Position numbers and translations under genes: made by a program
Notes under the pieces: generated by a model
The model's database searches: none
The model's input: only the letters and a program-made list of their open reading frames with translations
Told to the model about the DNA's origin: nothing
Shown here: positions 53,787 to 61,562 of the stretch, piece by piece
How the letters are laid out: the number at the start of each line of letters is the position of its first letter
Position numbering within the stretch: the stretch's first letter is position 1
NCBI GenBank assembly: GCA_017304945.1
Contig: JAFKLG010000057.1
Coordinates: forward strand, 1 to 64,000
Source: Rhodospirillales bacterium
GTDB taxonomy: Bacteria; Pseudomonadota; Alphaproteobacteria; Acetobacterales; Acetobacteraceae
Length of the DNA: 64,000 nucleotides
Direction of reading: 5' to 3'

Positions 53787-55051
53787 AGGTCGCAATCCGG
53801 GTCGGCGTCCTCACCGTCGCCGCGTTCTTCGGCGGGCTTGGCGCCTGGTGCGCGACCGCGCCGCTGGATGGTGCGGTGATCGGCAGCGGTGCGCTCGCCG
53901 TGCATGGCAATCGCAAGACGGTGCAGCACCGCGAAGGCGGGATCGTCGCGGAACTCCGCGTGCACGATGGCACCCGGGTGGAGCAGGGGGAGCTGCTGGT
54001 CCGGCTGGACGACACCCAGATCCGCGCGGCGCTGACCGTGCACCAGTCGCAACTGCTCGCCGACCAGGCGCTCTCGGCGCGTGACATGGCCGAGTTGTCG
54101 GATGCCGACGAGATCACCTTCCCCGACAGCCTTTCGCCCGATGATCCCGTCGCGGCGGCGGTGATGCAACGGGAACGCATCGTGTTCCGCAATCGCCGCG
54201 ACCTCCTCGCGCGGCAGCTCGACGTGATCGATCAGCGCATCGCCCAGGCGCGCCACCAGGAGGCAGGGGCGCGGGTGCAGCTTGCCGCGGCGAGCAGGCA
54301 GTTGAGCCTCGCCGAGGACGAGCAACGGGCCATCGCGGAGCTGGAGCGCATCGGACTCGCGTCCAAGAACCGGCTGCTGGAGCTGAGCCGCGCCGTCGAG
54401 TCGCTGCGTGGTTCGGTCGGCCAGCTCTCCGCCGACGTGGCGCGACTGGGCGCGCAGGCGATCGAACTGGCGGCGGAGAAGCTGCGCTTGCGCGAGGTCT
54501 CCCAGGCCGATGCCACGCGTGAGTTGCGGGAGGCGCAGCTCCGCATCAACGACGTGCTGCCGCGTCTCGTCGCCGATCGTGACCTGCTGAACCGGCTGGA
54601 GATCCGCGCCCCCATGGCGGGGGAAGTGGTGAACCTGACGATCTTCACCAAGGGTGGCGTGGTGGAGCCGGGCCGCCCGATCCTCGACATCGTGCCGGCC
54701 GATCGCACGATCGTCGCCGAAGCGGAGATCCGCCCCGAGGATGTGGAGCATCTCCGCATCGGCCAGGCGGCGGAGGTGGTCGCGGTGGGCTTCAATCCGC
54801 GCGAGAACCCGCCGTTGCAAGGCGAGGTCCGCATCATCTCCGCCGACCGGGTGACCGACGGCAAGACCGGCCGCAGTTTCTTCAAGGCGGAGATCGCCCT
54901 GGTCGGCGATCGCCAGGGGGGAGCCCTGCTGTCCCGGCTCAGCCCCGGCATGCCGGTGGAGGTGGTGGTGCCGGTCGCGCCAAGGACGGCGCTCGACTAC
55001 CTCATCTCGCCGCTGCGGGAGAGTTTCCGGGGCGCCTTGCGGGAACTCTGA
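53783..55051 (+). CDS. type I secretion membrane fusion protein, HlyD/PrtE-like
   Basis: A 422-residue periplasmic adaptor anchored by one N-terminal helix ('VGVLTVAAFFGGLGAWCATA'). The split lipoyl/barrel-sandwich halves are visible as 'HREGGIVAELRVHDGTRVEQ' near residue 50 and 'LEIRAPMAGEVVNLTIFTKG' near residue 272. Between them is a long coiled-coil arm ('DVIDQRIAQARHQEAGARVQ', 'SVGQLSADVARLGAQAIELA'). A beta-barrel and 'LSPGMPVEVVVPV' close the protein. Its AGGAGG site lies inside the transporter gene. A TolC-type outer-membrane partner is not encoded in the window. Confidence 0.9.
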   Translation: MKVAIRVGVLTVAAFFGGLGAWCATAPLDGAVIGSGALAVHGNRKTVQHREGGIVAELRVHDGTRVEQGELLVRLDDTQIRAALTVHQSQLLADQALSARDMAELSDADEITFPDSLSPDDPVAAAVMQRERIVFRNRRDLLARQLDVIDQRIAQARHQEAGARVQLAAASRQLSLAEDEQRAIAELERIGLASKNRLLELSRAVESLRGSVGQLSADVARLGAQAIELAAEKLRLREVSQADATRELREAQLRINDVLPRLVADRDLLNRLEIRAPMAGEVVNLTIFTKGGVVEPGRPILDIVPADRTIVAEAEIRPEDVEHLRIGQAAEVVAVGFNPRENPPLQGEVRIISADRVTDGKTGRSFFKAEIALVGDRQGGALLSRLSPGMPVEVVVPVAPRTALDYLISPLRESFRGALREL

Positions 55052-55123
55052 CCGTGGCGGCAGGGTCCGTTCAACTTCCAGCGCCTGGCGGGAACAAACC
55101 GGGGGCGCCGGCGTTGGTCGTGC

Positions 55124-55354
55124 ATGAGCACGAACCCCAAGGTCCCGCAGGATCCCGAGACACCGAGCAACCTGGAAAAGCCGCCGGAGCAGTGGACCAC
55201 CGGCGATGAGAGCATGACCGGCGCCCAGGCCTCCTACCTCAAGACGCTGAGCGAGGAGGCGGGCGAGACGTTCGATCCCGGGCTGACGAAAGCGGAAGCT
55301 TCACGCCGCATCGACGAGCTCCAGGCACGCACCGGCCGCGGCCGCGATCACTGA
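55124..55354 (+). CDS. DUF3072 domain protein
   Basis: A 76-residue small cytosolic protein. The first 30 residues are Pro-rich and disordered. Residues 31-70 ('MTGAQASYLKTLSEEAGE', 'LTKAEASRRIDELQ') form the DUF3072 helix-turn-helix-like unit, found alone or fused in many bacteria and without known function. Its stop shares one base with the start of the next gene (TGATG), so the two are translationally coupled. Confidence 0.8.
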   Translation: MSTNPKVPQDPETPSNLEKPPEQWTTGDESMTGAQASYLKTLSEEAGETFDPGLTKAEASRRIDELQARTGRGRDH

Positions 55355-55959
55355 TGCCCGGCGGCCTGATCCACGGTCCGCTCGGTCCCAACACGGCGCA
55401 TCTGTGTGTCGACATGCAGACGCTGTTCGCGGAACGCACAGATTGGCACTTGCCCTGGCTCGAGCGCGTGCTGCCGGAGGTCGAGCGCCTCGCGCGGGCA
55501 CGGGTCGATCGGACGGTGTTCACGCGGTTCGTGCCGCCGGAGAAGCCGGAGGACATGCCGGGCACGTGGCGCCGCTACTACGAACGTTGGCAAAGCATGA
55601 CGCGCTCGGCGCTGGACGCCGGGATGATCGACCTGGTGCCGGCCCTCGCGGCCCTCATGCCGCCAGCGGTCGTGGTGGACAAGAGCCGATACTCGGCCTT
55701 CGCCGAACCCCATACGCATCGTCTCCTGCAGGAGCGCGGCGTGGATACGCTGGTGATCAGCGGCGCCGAAACCGACGTGTGTGTCCTCGCGACCGTGCTG
55801 GGCGCGGTGGACCTCGGCTATCGTGTGGTGGTGGCCGGCAACGCGATGTGCAGCGTGTCGGACGCAACGCACGACGCGCTGCTCACGCTCTATCACACGC
55901 GGTTCGGCCAGCAGATCGAAGTGGCCGAGGTGGACACGATCCTGGCGGCCTGGACCTAG
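55354..55959 (+). CDS. isochorismatase-like cysteine hydrolase
   Basis: A 201-residue hydrolase of the isochorismatase superfamily with triad Asp20 ('LCVDMQ'), Lys110 ('VVDKSRYSAF') and Cys143 ('ETDVCVLATV'). It is shorter than the copy at 21550 and clearly a different subgroup. The substrate is unknown; nicotinamidase is unlikely because its metal-binding histidines are not apparent. Translation is coupled to the DUF3072 gene. It is convergent with the fecE-like gene. Confidence 0.82.
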   Translation: MPGGLIHGPLGPNTAHLCVDMQTLFAERTDWHLPWLERVLPEVERLARARVDRTVFTRFVPPEKPEDMPGTWRRYYERWQSMTRSALDAGMIDLVPALAALMPPAVVVDKSRYSAFAEPHTHRLLQERGVDTLVISGAETDVCVLATVLGAVDLGYRVVVAGNAMCSVSDATHDALLTLYHTRFGQQIEVAEVDTILAAWT

Positions 55960-56043
55960 GCGGGCCGGTCCGCGCGGAGCGCTCCGCATCGTGCCGTTTC
56001 GGTCCGCCGCGACCACCGTTGCCGCCCGCCATGGGCAACCATC

Positions 56044-56142
56044 CGTCACGCCCGCCATTCCCGCGCGCGGAGGCCCCCGCCGCCCGTCACGCCCGCCGCT
56101 CCCGCGCGCGCAGGCCCCCGCCGCCCCCGTCACGCCCGCCGC
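56044..56142. repeat. 41-43 bp GC-rich tandem repeat, about 2.4 copies
   Basis: The unit begins CGTCACGCCCGCC and contains CCCGCGCGCG and AGGCCCCCGCCGCC. Copies start at 56044, 56085 and 56128, the last being partial. The repeat fills the gap between two convergent genes and includes the last codons of the fecE-like gene. No coding role is apparent in the gap itself. Confidence 0.75.
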
Positions 56143-56942
56143 CCCGTCCACCGCCGCCCGGGCTCGCCCGCCTCCACACATCCCCCGCCTCGTTCCTCCT
56201 CCATCACCGGCCGCAACGGCAGCACCAACGGGTGGCCGTCGCGCCAGGTCTCGACGTCCGCCTCCACGCCGAACGCCTGGCGCAGCAGGTCCGGCCGCAG
56301 GATCGCCGCTCCCGGCCCGCATCCCAGCAGCCGACCCTGGTGCAGCAGCGCCACCTGGTCCGCGAACCGCGCCGCCGCGTTCAGGTCGTGCAGCGTCGCG
56401 ATGATGGTCAGGCCGCGCGTCCGGCTCATGCCGCGCAGCAGGGCCAGCAGCCGGAGCTGGTGGGCGATGTCCAGTGCGCTCGTCGGCTCGTCCAGCAGCA
56501 GCACGGCGGGATCCCCGGCCAGCACCTGCGCCAGCAGCACGAGCTGGCGCTGCCCGCCACTCAAGGTCCCGATGCGCCGCGATGCCAGGTGAGTCACGCC
56601 CAGCTCCTGCATCACCGCCTCTGCCACCGCGAGGTCGCGTGGGGCGACACGCAGGTGCAGCTCCCGCATCCGGCCCAGCAGCACGATCTCGAACGCGGTC
56701 AGCGCCGGGCGCAGCGCGGTATCCTGCGGCATGTAGCCGACCCGGCCCGTCCCGCCGGCGTCCCACACCACTCGCCCGTCGTGCCGTTGCAGGCCCGCCA
56801 GGGCGCGGAGCAGGGTCGATTTGCCGGATCCGTTCGCACCCACCACCGCCATCACCGCGCCTGACGGCACGGCGAGCGTGACGTCCCTGAGCGCTGCCTC
56901 GGACCCGTACCGCACGCCGACCGACTCGGCCACGAGCCTCAT
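56130..56942 (-). CDS. iron-siderophore-type ABC transporter ATPase (FecE-like)
   Basis: A 270-residue importer ATPase. Walker A is 'GANGSGKST' (35-43), the signature is 'LSGGQRQLVLLAQVLAGDP', Walker B is 'VLLLDEPTSALD', and the H-loop is in 'LHDLNAA'. The sequence fits the FecCD/BtuD class that energises uptake of ferric siderophores, haem or cobalamin. The start overlaps the permease stop by ATGA. The C-terminal 15 residues ('GGGCVEAGEPGRRWTGRRA') are low-complexity and partly encoded by the tandem repeat, suggesting the original 3' end was altered. Confidence 0.88.
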   Translation of the reverse strand: MRLVAESVGVRYGSEAALRDVTLAVPSGAVMAVVGANGSGKSTLLRALAGLQRHDGRVVWDAGGTGRVGYMPQDTALRPALTAFEIVLLGRMRELHLRVAPRDLAVAEAVMQELGVTHLASRRIGTLSGGQRQLVLLAQVLAGDPAVLLLDEPTSALDIAHQLRLLALLRGMSRTRGLTIIATLHDLNAAARFADQVALLHQGRLLGCGPGAAILRPDLLRQAFGVEADVETWRDGHPLVLPLRPVMEEERGGGCVEAGEPGRRWTGRRA

Positions 56943-57967
56943 TGCCGTCGCCCCTGCGACAGGATCAGCCAGCCGAAGAACGGCACCCCGATCAGCGCGG
57001 TGACGATGCCGATCGGGAACAGGGCGCCGGGCAGGATCAGCTTGCTGGCGACCGACGCGAGCGACAGCAGCAGCGCGCCGCACGCCGCTGAAGCCGGCAA
57101 CAGATGCCGCTGGTCCTCGCCCACCAGCCGGCGCGCGACATGCGGGGCGACCAGCCCGATGAAGCCGATCGTGCCGACGAAGGCGACGGCGGCGCCGGTC
57201 AGCAGCGACACCGCGACCAGCGCGCGCAGCCGCACGGCGCCCACGCGGACGCCCAGCGCCCGCGCCCGCTCGTCACCCAGATGCAGCGCCGTCAACCGCC
57301 AGGCATCGCTCATCAGCACCGGCAGCATGAGCGCGAGCACCGCCGCGACGACGCTCACCTTCACCATCGTGGCGCGCGCCAGGCTGCCGAACAGCCAGAA
57401 GACGATCTGCTGCAGCGCCTCCGGCGAGGCGAGCACTTGCACCAGCGACAGCAGCGCCTGGAACAGGAACAGGCAGGCGACGCCTGCCAGCACCAGCAGC
57501 TCCGGCGTCGCCCCGCGCAGCCGCCCGATCCCGGCCACCAGGGCGCAGGCGAGGCCCGCGAACCCGAAGCTCGCGAGCGGAATCGCCCAGTGTTCCGGCA
57601 GCGGCAGGGCCGCCCCGAACAGGATCGTCAGCGCCGCCCCGAACCCTGCCGCGGCCGAGATTCCCAGCGTGTAGCTGCTGGCGAGCGGATTGTTCAGGAT
57701 CGTCTGCATGACGGCGCCGGAGACTCCGAGCGCGGCGCCGACCGTGACCGCCATGAGTGCGACGGGCATGCGCAGGGTCAGCACGATCGCCTGCGTCACC
57801 GGATCGGTGCCCGACGCGACCAGGTTGCGCAGCACCACCCCGGGCGATAGCAGGGCCGGCCCGGTGGCGATGTCGGCCACCATGCTCGCGAGCAGCAGGG
57901 CACAGAGGCCGGCGGTGACGGCGCCGCGGCGGGCATTGGCAGCCCGCCACGCCAGCGCCGCGCTCAT
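56939..57967 (-). CDS. iron-siderophore-type ABC transporter permease (FecCD family)
   Basis: A 342-residue permease with about ten transmembrane helices. Family landmarks are 'LRMPVALMAVTVGAALGVSG', 'QTILNNPLASSYTLGISA', 'GSLARAT', 'ALGVRVGAVR' and 'TIGFIGLVAPHVARRLVG'. Only one permease gene is present, so it presumably works as a homodimer, as in BtuC- or HmuU-type importers. Both ends overlap neighbours by ATGA, indicating a tightly coupled FecB-FecCD-FecE operon. Confidence 0.92.
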   Translation of the reverse strand: MSAALAWRAANARRGAVTAGLCALLLASMVADIATGPALLSPGVVLRNLVASGTDPVTQAIVLTLRMPVALMAVTVGAALGVSGAVMQTILNNPLASSYTLGISAAAGFGAALTILFGAALPLPEHWAIPLASFGFAGLACALVAGIGRLRGATPELLVLAGVACLFLFQALLSLVQVLASPEALQQIVFWLFGSLARATMVKVSVVAAVLALMLPVLMSDAWRLTALHLGDERARALGVRVGAVRLRALVAVSLLTGAAVAFVGTIGFIGLVAPHVARRLVGEDQRHLLPASAACGALLLSLASVASKLILPGALFPIGIVTALIGVPFFGWLILSQGRRQ

Positions 57968-59100
57968 GTGCCGTCCGCGGTCAGCCGCGCCATCCAGGTG
58001 CCAGAGAACGGCACCGGCAGCCAGTCCGCGTAGAAGCGGCGCAACTCCTCCTCGGGTGCGAGGTCGGCGAAGCGGTCGGGAAGGAGCTGCTTGCCGATGT
58101 AGCCCATCGCCGCGTAGTCCGGCAGGCAGCGGCACAGCCCGTGCTCGATCGCGAAGAGCTGGCCGGTGCGGATCGCGCTCAGCTCCGCCCAGCCCTTGCG
58201 CCGCGCGTAGGGGGCGAGCGAGGTGCGGGTCTCCGCGAGCGTCGCGTCGAAGCCGGTGCGCACCGCGTTCGGCCGGTTCACCCAGGATGAGCCGGCGATG
58301 AAGATCGCCGCGGGGTCGGCGGCCAGCACCCATTCCGGGTTCAGCGGCCCCCAATTGCCGGCGATGTGTCCGGCCGCGATGTTCTGCAGCCGCAGCAGGT
58401 CGAAGATCCGCGCCCACATGGTCCCGGCATAGGTGTTGCCGATCGTGTCCGCGCCGCCCTGCCCGAGCTCAATGTAGACCTTGGGGTGGGTGGGGACGTC
58501 GCGGACACGGCGTTCGAGATCGGCGACCTTGCCGGCATAGAGCTGGGCGAGTGCCTCACCGCGTTCCGTGTTGCCGGTCGCCTGGCCCAGCGCTCGGGTG
58601 CTGGCGACATGCCGTTCCGGCACCTGGGCATTGTAGTCGATCGCCACCACCGGAATGCCGAGCGCCTCGAGCTGCGCGAGCTGGGGGCCGAGTTGCTTCA
58701 CCGACCAGTCGGCGAGGATGAGCAGGTCGGGGCGAAGCGACAGCACCTTCTCGAGGCTGAAGGTCTGGTCTTCCGTGTTGCCGACATCCGGCATGTCGGC
58801 GAGACGCGGGATCACCGCCTGGTAGCGGATGAAGCTGGCCGGCCGCCACCCGGCCCAGAGCGCGCGGCTGAAGCCGACCACCTTCTCCCAGCCGGCGGGG
58901 CCGGCGACGGCGGTGAACTCCTCGAAATGGAAGCCGAGGACGATGCGTTCGGGCGGGCGGGGCAGCGACACGGCGCGGCCGTTCACGTCGGTGACGACGA
59001 TCGGCGTGGCGCGGGCGACATGGGAGCGGGCGAGGGTCGGCACGCCTGCGGCGAGGGCCAGCAGGGCACGGCGGGGAAGCCGCGGGGGCAAGCGTGACAT
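57964..59100 (-). CDS. iron-siderophore-type ABC transporter substrate-binding protein
   Basis: A 378-residue periplasmic binding protein. The leader 'RLPPRLPRRALLALAAG' looks like a Tat or Tat-like signal. The mature part has the FecB/FhuD/BtuF helical-backbone layout: 'RPPERIVLGFHFEEFTAVAG', 'VLSLRPDLLILADWSVKQLG', 'GIPVVAIDYN', and a long connecting helix around 'RGEALAQLYAGKVADLERRV'. It lacks a lipobox. It is the first gene of the operon. A DUF2946 gene lies upstream on the same strand, which favours a metal-chelate ligand; the exact ligand is unknown. Confidence 0.9.
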   Translation of the reverse strand: MSRLPPRLPRRALLALAAGVPTLARSHVARATPIVVTDVNGRAVSLPRPPERIVLGFHFEEFTAVAGPAGWEKVVGFSRALWAGWRPASFIRYQAVIPRLADMPDVGNTEDQTFSLEKVLSLRPDLLILADWSVKQLGPQLAQLEALGIPVVAIDYNAQVPERHVASTRALGQATGNTERGEALAQLYAGKVADLERRVRDVPTHPKVYIELGQGGADTIGNTYAGTMWARIFDLLRLQNIAAGHIAGNWGPLNPEWVLAADPAAIFIAGSSWVNRPNAVRTGFDATLAETRTSLAPYARRKGWAELSAIRTGQLFAIEHGLCRCLPDYAAMGYIGKQLLPDRFADLAPEEELRRFYADWLPVPFSGTWMARLTADGT

Positions 59101-59151
59101 GGGGTGTCTCCGGACATGACTCGGGTGCGGCCGTGGGCAGCCGCGCGGAGG

Positions 59152-59517
59152 TCAGGCGGAGACGACGGGTGGGGCGCGAGGCGGTGGGATGCGGACGGAC
59201 GCCGCCGGGGGGCCGGTTGCCGGCGGCAGCAGCGTCGCCGTGCGGCGCTCCGGGTGGAGCCGCGGCAGCGGGACCGCATGGCGCGCCGGCAGCAGCATCG
59301 GGGCGGTGGCGTGATGGCAAACCGGGCACAGCGCGCAATCGTGCCCGTGTGGCGCAGTCGGCTTTCCGGGGAGTTGGCCGGAACCGGCGTCGCCACCGTC
59401 GGTATGGCAGATCGGGATGTCGGCGAGCAGCGCCTCGGTGGCGGTCGGGAAGGCGGTTCGCACGCCCAGTCCCTGCGCGAGCACCAGCAGCAGCGCCAGC
59501 AGCAGACGCGCGGGCAT
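59152..59517 (-). CDS. DUF2946-like exported Cys/His-rich protein
   Basis: A 121-residue protein with a signal peptide ('MPARLLLALLLVLAQGLG') and a Cys/His cluster 'HDCALCPVCHHA' (Cys61, Cys64, Cys67, His68, His69) plus 'ICH' at 37-38. This is the pattern of DUF2946 proteins, which often neighbour TonB receptors or metal transporters and may bind copper or iron in the periplasm. The C-terminus is Pro-rich. It lies 51 bp upstream of the FecB-like gene on the same strand, suggesting co-expression with the importer. The metal role is inference. Confidence 0.65.
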   Translation of the reverse strand: MPARLLLALLLVLAQGLGVRTAFPTATEALLADIPICHTDGGDAGSGQLPGKPTAPHGHDCALCPVCHHATAPMLLPARHAVPLPRLHPERRTATLLPPATGPPAASVRIPPPRAPPVVSA

Positions 59518-59670
59518 GGCGGCTTCCGGGCGGGGAAAACGGGCAGTGGTGGACACGGCCCGCTTTTGTAGCACGCGCGGGCGGTCGCACCAGCGCGCGG
59601 TCGCCCGGCTCGCCGGTCCGTTCCGTGGGATCGATTGTTCCGGTTTGCGCCGTTCGTTAGAGTATGGCGC

Positions 59671-60372
59671 ATGAGCGAACGCCGGAGTGGTTCGGTGCCC
59701 GAAGCGACGATTGAAGCGATCGTGGACCGGGTCACCCTGCCCGGTACCATCCATGGATGGGCGATCAGGCGTGTCGCCGGCGCGCTTGCAGGCGGCTTGC
59801 GCATCGAGGTGAAGCGTGGCGACCGGCTGATTGCGGCGGGAGAGCCGCGGATCCCGCGGCCCGACGTCACCAATGACCCGGATCATCCCGCCGGCTTCGT
59901 CATCGAGTGCGGCCCCGAACTGGAGGCCCAGGCACTGCTGGAAGGGGCGCTCTCGATCACGGTCGTCGATGAAGCCGGCCGCAGCCAGGAATACGGCGCC
60001 CGCATCATCGATGCGGTGGAAACCGGCACGCCATGCGTGATCTACGGCAACGTTCCCAATGCCGGGCTGATCGCCAACCTGCCCGAAGGCTGCTGTGTCG
60101 AGGTGCCCTGCCTGGTGGACCACAACGGCGTGCAACCGGTGCGCATCGGCGCGCTGCCGCCGCAGCTCGCGGCGCTGATGCAGACCAACGTGAACGTGCA
60201 GGCGCTGACGGTCGAGGCGGCGCTGACCGGACGGCGCGACCACGTGCTGCACGCGGCGATGCTCGACCCGCATACCGCGGCGGAGCTGTCCCTCGACGAC
60301 ATCGCCCGCCTGGTCGACGCCATGCTGGAGGCGCATCGGGACTGGCTGCCCCCGGCCCTGCGCGCGGGCTGA
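59671..60372 (+). CDS. chimeric ORF: GWA-type domain fused to the C-terminal third of a GH4 glycosidase
   Basis: A 233-residue ORF. Residues 1-104 ('VDRVTLPGTIHGWAIRRVAG', 'LRIEVKRGDRLIAAGEP') resemble a small beta domain found in alphaproteobacterial glycosyltransferase-type proteins. From residue 105 the sequence switches to GH4 (MelA/AglA family) C-terminal text: 'SQEYGARIIDAVETG', 'YGNVPNAGLIANLPEGCCVE', 'NVQALTVEAALTGRRDHVLH' and 'AHRDWLP'. GH4 enzymes are about 430-450 residues; the NAD-binding and Mn-binding parts are missing, so it cannot be a glycosidase. It is most likely the scar of a deletion joining two genes, or an exapted fragment. The start is uncertain (TTG 59635 possible). 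Confidence 0.65.
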   Translation: MSERRSGSVPEATIEAIVDRVTLPGTIHGWAIRRVAGALAGGLRIEVKRGDRLIAAGEPRIPRPDVTNDPDHPAGFVIECGPELEAQALLEGALSITVVDEAGRSQEYGARIIDAVETGTPCVIYGNVPNAGLIANLPEGCCVEVPCLVDHNGVQPVRIGALPPQLAALMQTNVNVQALTVEAALTGRRDHVLHAAMLDPHTAAELSLDDIARLVDAMLEAHRDWLPPALRAG

Positions 60373-60509
60373 GCGCGGCACGCAGCGCGCTCGACACCAC
60401 CTGGCACCAGGTCCTGGCACCGGCCGTCCTCCGCGCGACCCACCCGCCGTTTCCCGAGTCCCCCGAACTGGCCTAAGAACGCCCGAACTTCTCCGAGGGG
60501 GCTCCGCCC

Positions 60510-61496
60510 GTGACCGCACCGACCTACGACATCCTGGGCATCGGCAATGCCATCGTCGACGTGGTGGCCCGCGCCGACGACCAGTTCCTGTCCCGCCACG
60601 ACATGCACAAAGGGGCGATGATCCTGGTCGACGAGGCCGCCGCCGAGGCGATCTACGCCGCCATGCCCCCCGGCCTGGAAGCCTCCGGCGGGTCCGCCGG
60701 CAACACCTGCGCCGTCGCCGCCGCCCTCGGATCCCGCGTCGCCTATATCGGCAAGGTCGCCGACGATCAGCTCGGTCGCGTGTTCCGCCACGACATCCAG
60801 GCCATCGGAGTCCATTTCCCGTCCGCGCCCCTGCTCGGCGGCGCGCCGACCGCACGCTGCCTGATCCTGGTCACGCCCGACGGGCAGCGGACCATGAACA
60901 CTTTCCTCGGCGCCTGCGTGCACCTGGACGAGAGCGACATCGACACGGCCCTGGTCGCCTCCGCCGCGGTCACCTACCTGGAGGGCTACCTGTTCGATCC
61001 GCCGGCCGCCCAGGCCGCGTTCCGCAAGGCCGCCGCGGCCGCACATGCCGCCGGCCGCCAGGTCGCCCTGTCGCTCTCCGACGCATTCTGCGTCGACCGG
61101 CACCGATCCGCCTTCCGCGACCTCGTCGCGGGCCATGTCGACATCCTGTTCGCCAACGAGACCGAGATCACCAGCCTCTACGAGGAGAACACGTTCGAGG
61201 CGGCGGCAGAGGCGGCGCGCCGCGACGTCGCCATCGCCGCCCTGACCCGCAGCGAGGCGGGCAGCGTCATCCTGCGCGGGTCGGAAACCGTCGAGGTCGC
61301 GCCCAAGCCCACTCAGGTCATCGACACCACCGGGGCCGGCGATGCCTACGCCGCCGGCTTCCTGCATGGCCTCACCGCCGGCAAGCCGCTCCCCGTCTGC
61401 GGGCGGCTCGGCAGCATCGCCGCGGCCGAGGTGATCTCCCACTACGGCGCGCGGCCGGAGACCGATCTGAAGCAGCTCATCGCCGGGGTGGGCTGA
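60510..61496 (+). CDS. PfkB-family carbohydrate kinase, adenosine kinase-like
   Basis: A 328-residue ribokinase-family enzyme starting with GTG behind a GAGGGGG site. The N-terminus 'YDILGIGNAIVDVVARADD' and 'ASGGSAGNTCAVAAALGS' form the sugar-binding region. The anion hole and catalytic base are in 'DTTGAGDAYAAGF', with Asp278 the base. Alphaproteobacterial proteins of this type are generally called adenosine kinases, phosphorylating adenosine to AMP, but other nucleosides or sugars are possible. It is convergent with the lpoA-like gene across a terminator-like hairpin. Confidence 0.85.
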   Translation: MTAPTYDILGIGNAIVDVVARADDQFLSRHDMHKGAMILVDEAAAEAIYAAMPPGLEASGGSAGNTCAVAAALGSRVAYIGKVADDQLGRVFRHDIQAIGVHFPSAPLLGGAPTARCLILVTPDGQRTMNTFLGACVHLDESDIDTALVASAAVTYLEGYLFDPPAAQAAFRKAAAAAHAAGRQVALSLSDAFCVDRHRSAFRDLVAGHVDILFANETEITSLYEENTFEAAAEAARRDVAIAALTRSEAGSVILRGSETVEVAPKPTQVIDTTGAGDAYAAGFLHGLTAGKPLPVCGRLGSIAAAEVISHYGARPETDLKQLIAGVG

Positions 61497-61512
61497 TCCA
61501 CCGTCACGAACG

Positions 61513-61548
61513 CCCGGGCTGGCCCGACTCGGCGCGGGCCGACCCGGG
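61513..61548. terminator. terminator-like hairpin between convergent genes
   Basis: A 14-bp stem (CCCGGGCTGGCCCG against CGGGCCGACCCGGG, 12 of 14 paired) with an 8-base loop lies in the 66-bp gap between the kinase and lpoA-like genes. There is no T tract, so it is a candidate bidirectional terminator only. Confidence 0.5.
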
Positions 61549-61562
61549 ACGCAGCTCCGATC

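Noticed and set aside
59671..60372. Functional alpha-galactosidase/alpha-glucosidase (GH4)
   Set aside because: Only the C-terminal third of the family is present; the NAD-binding and metal-binding parts are absent.
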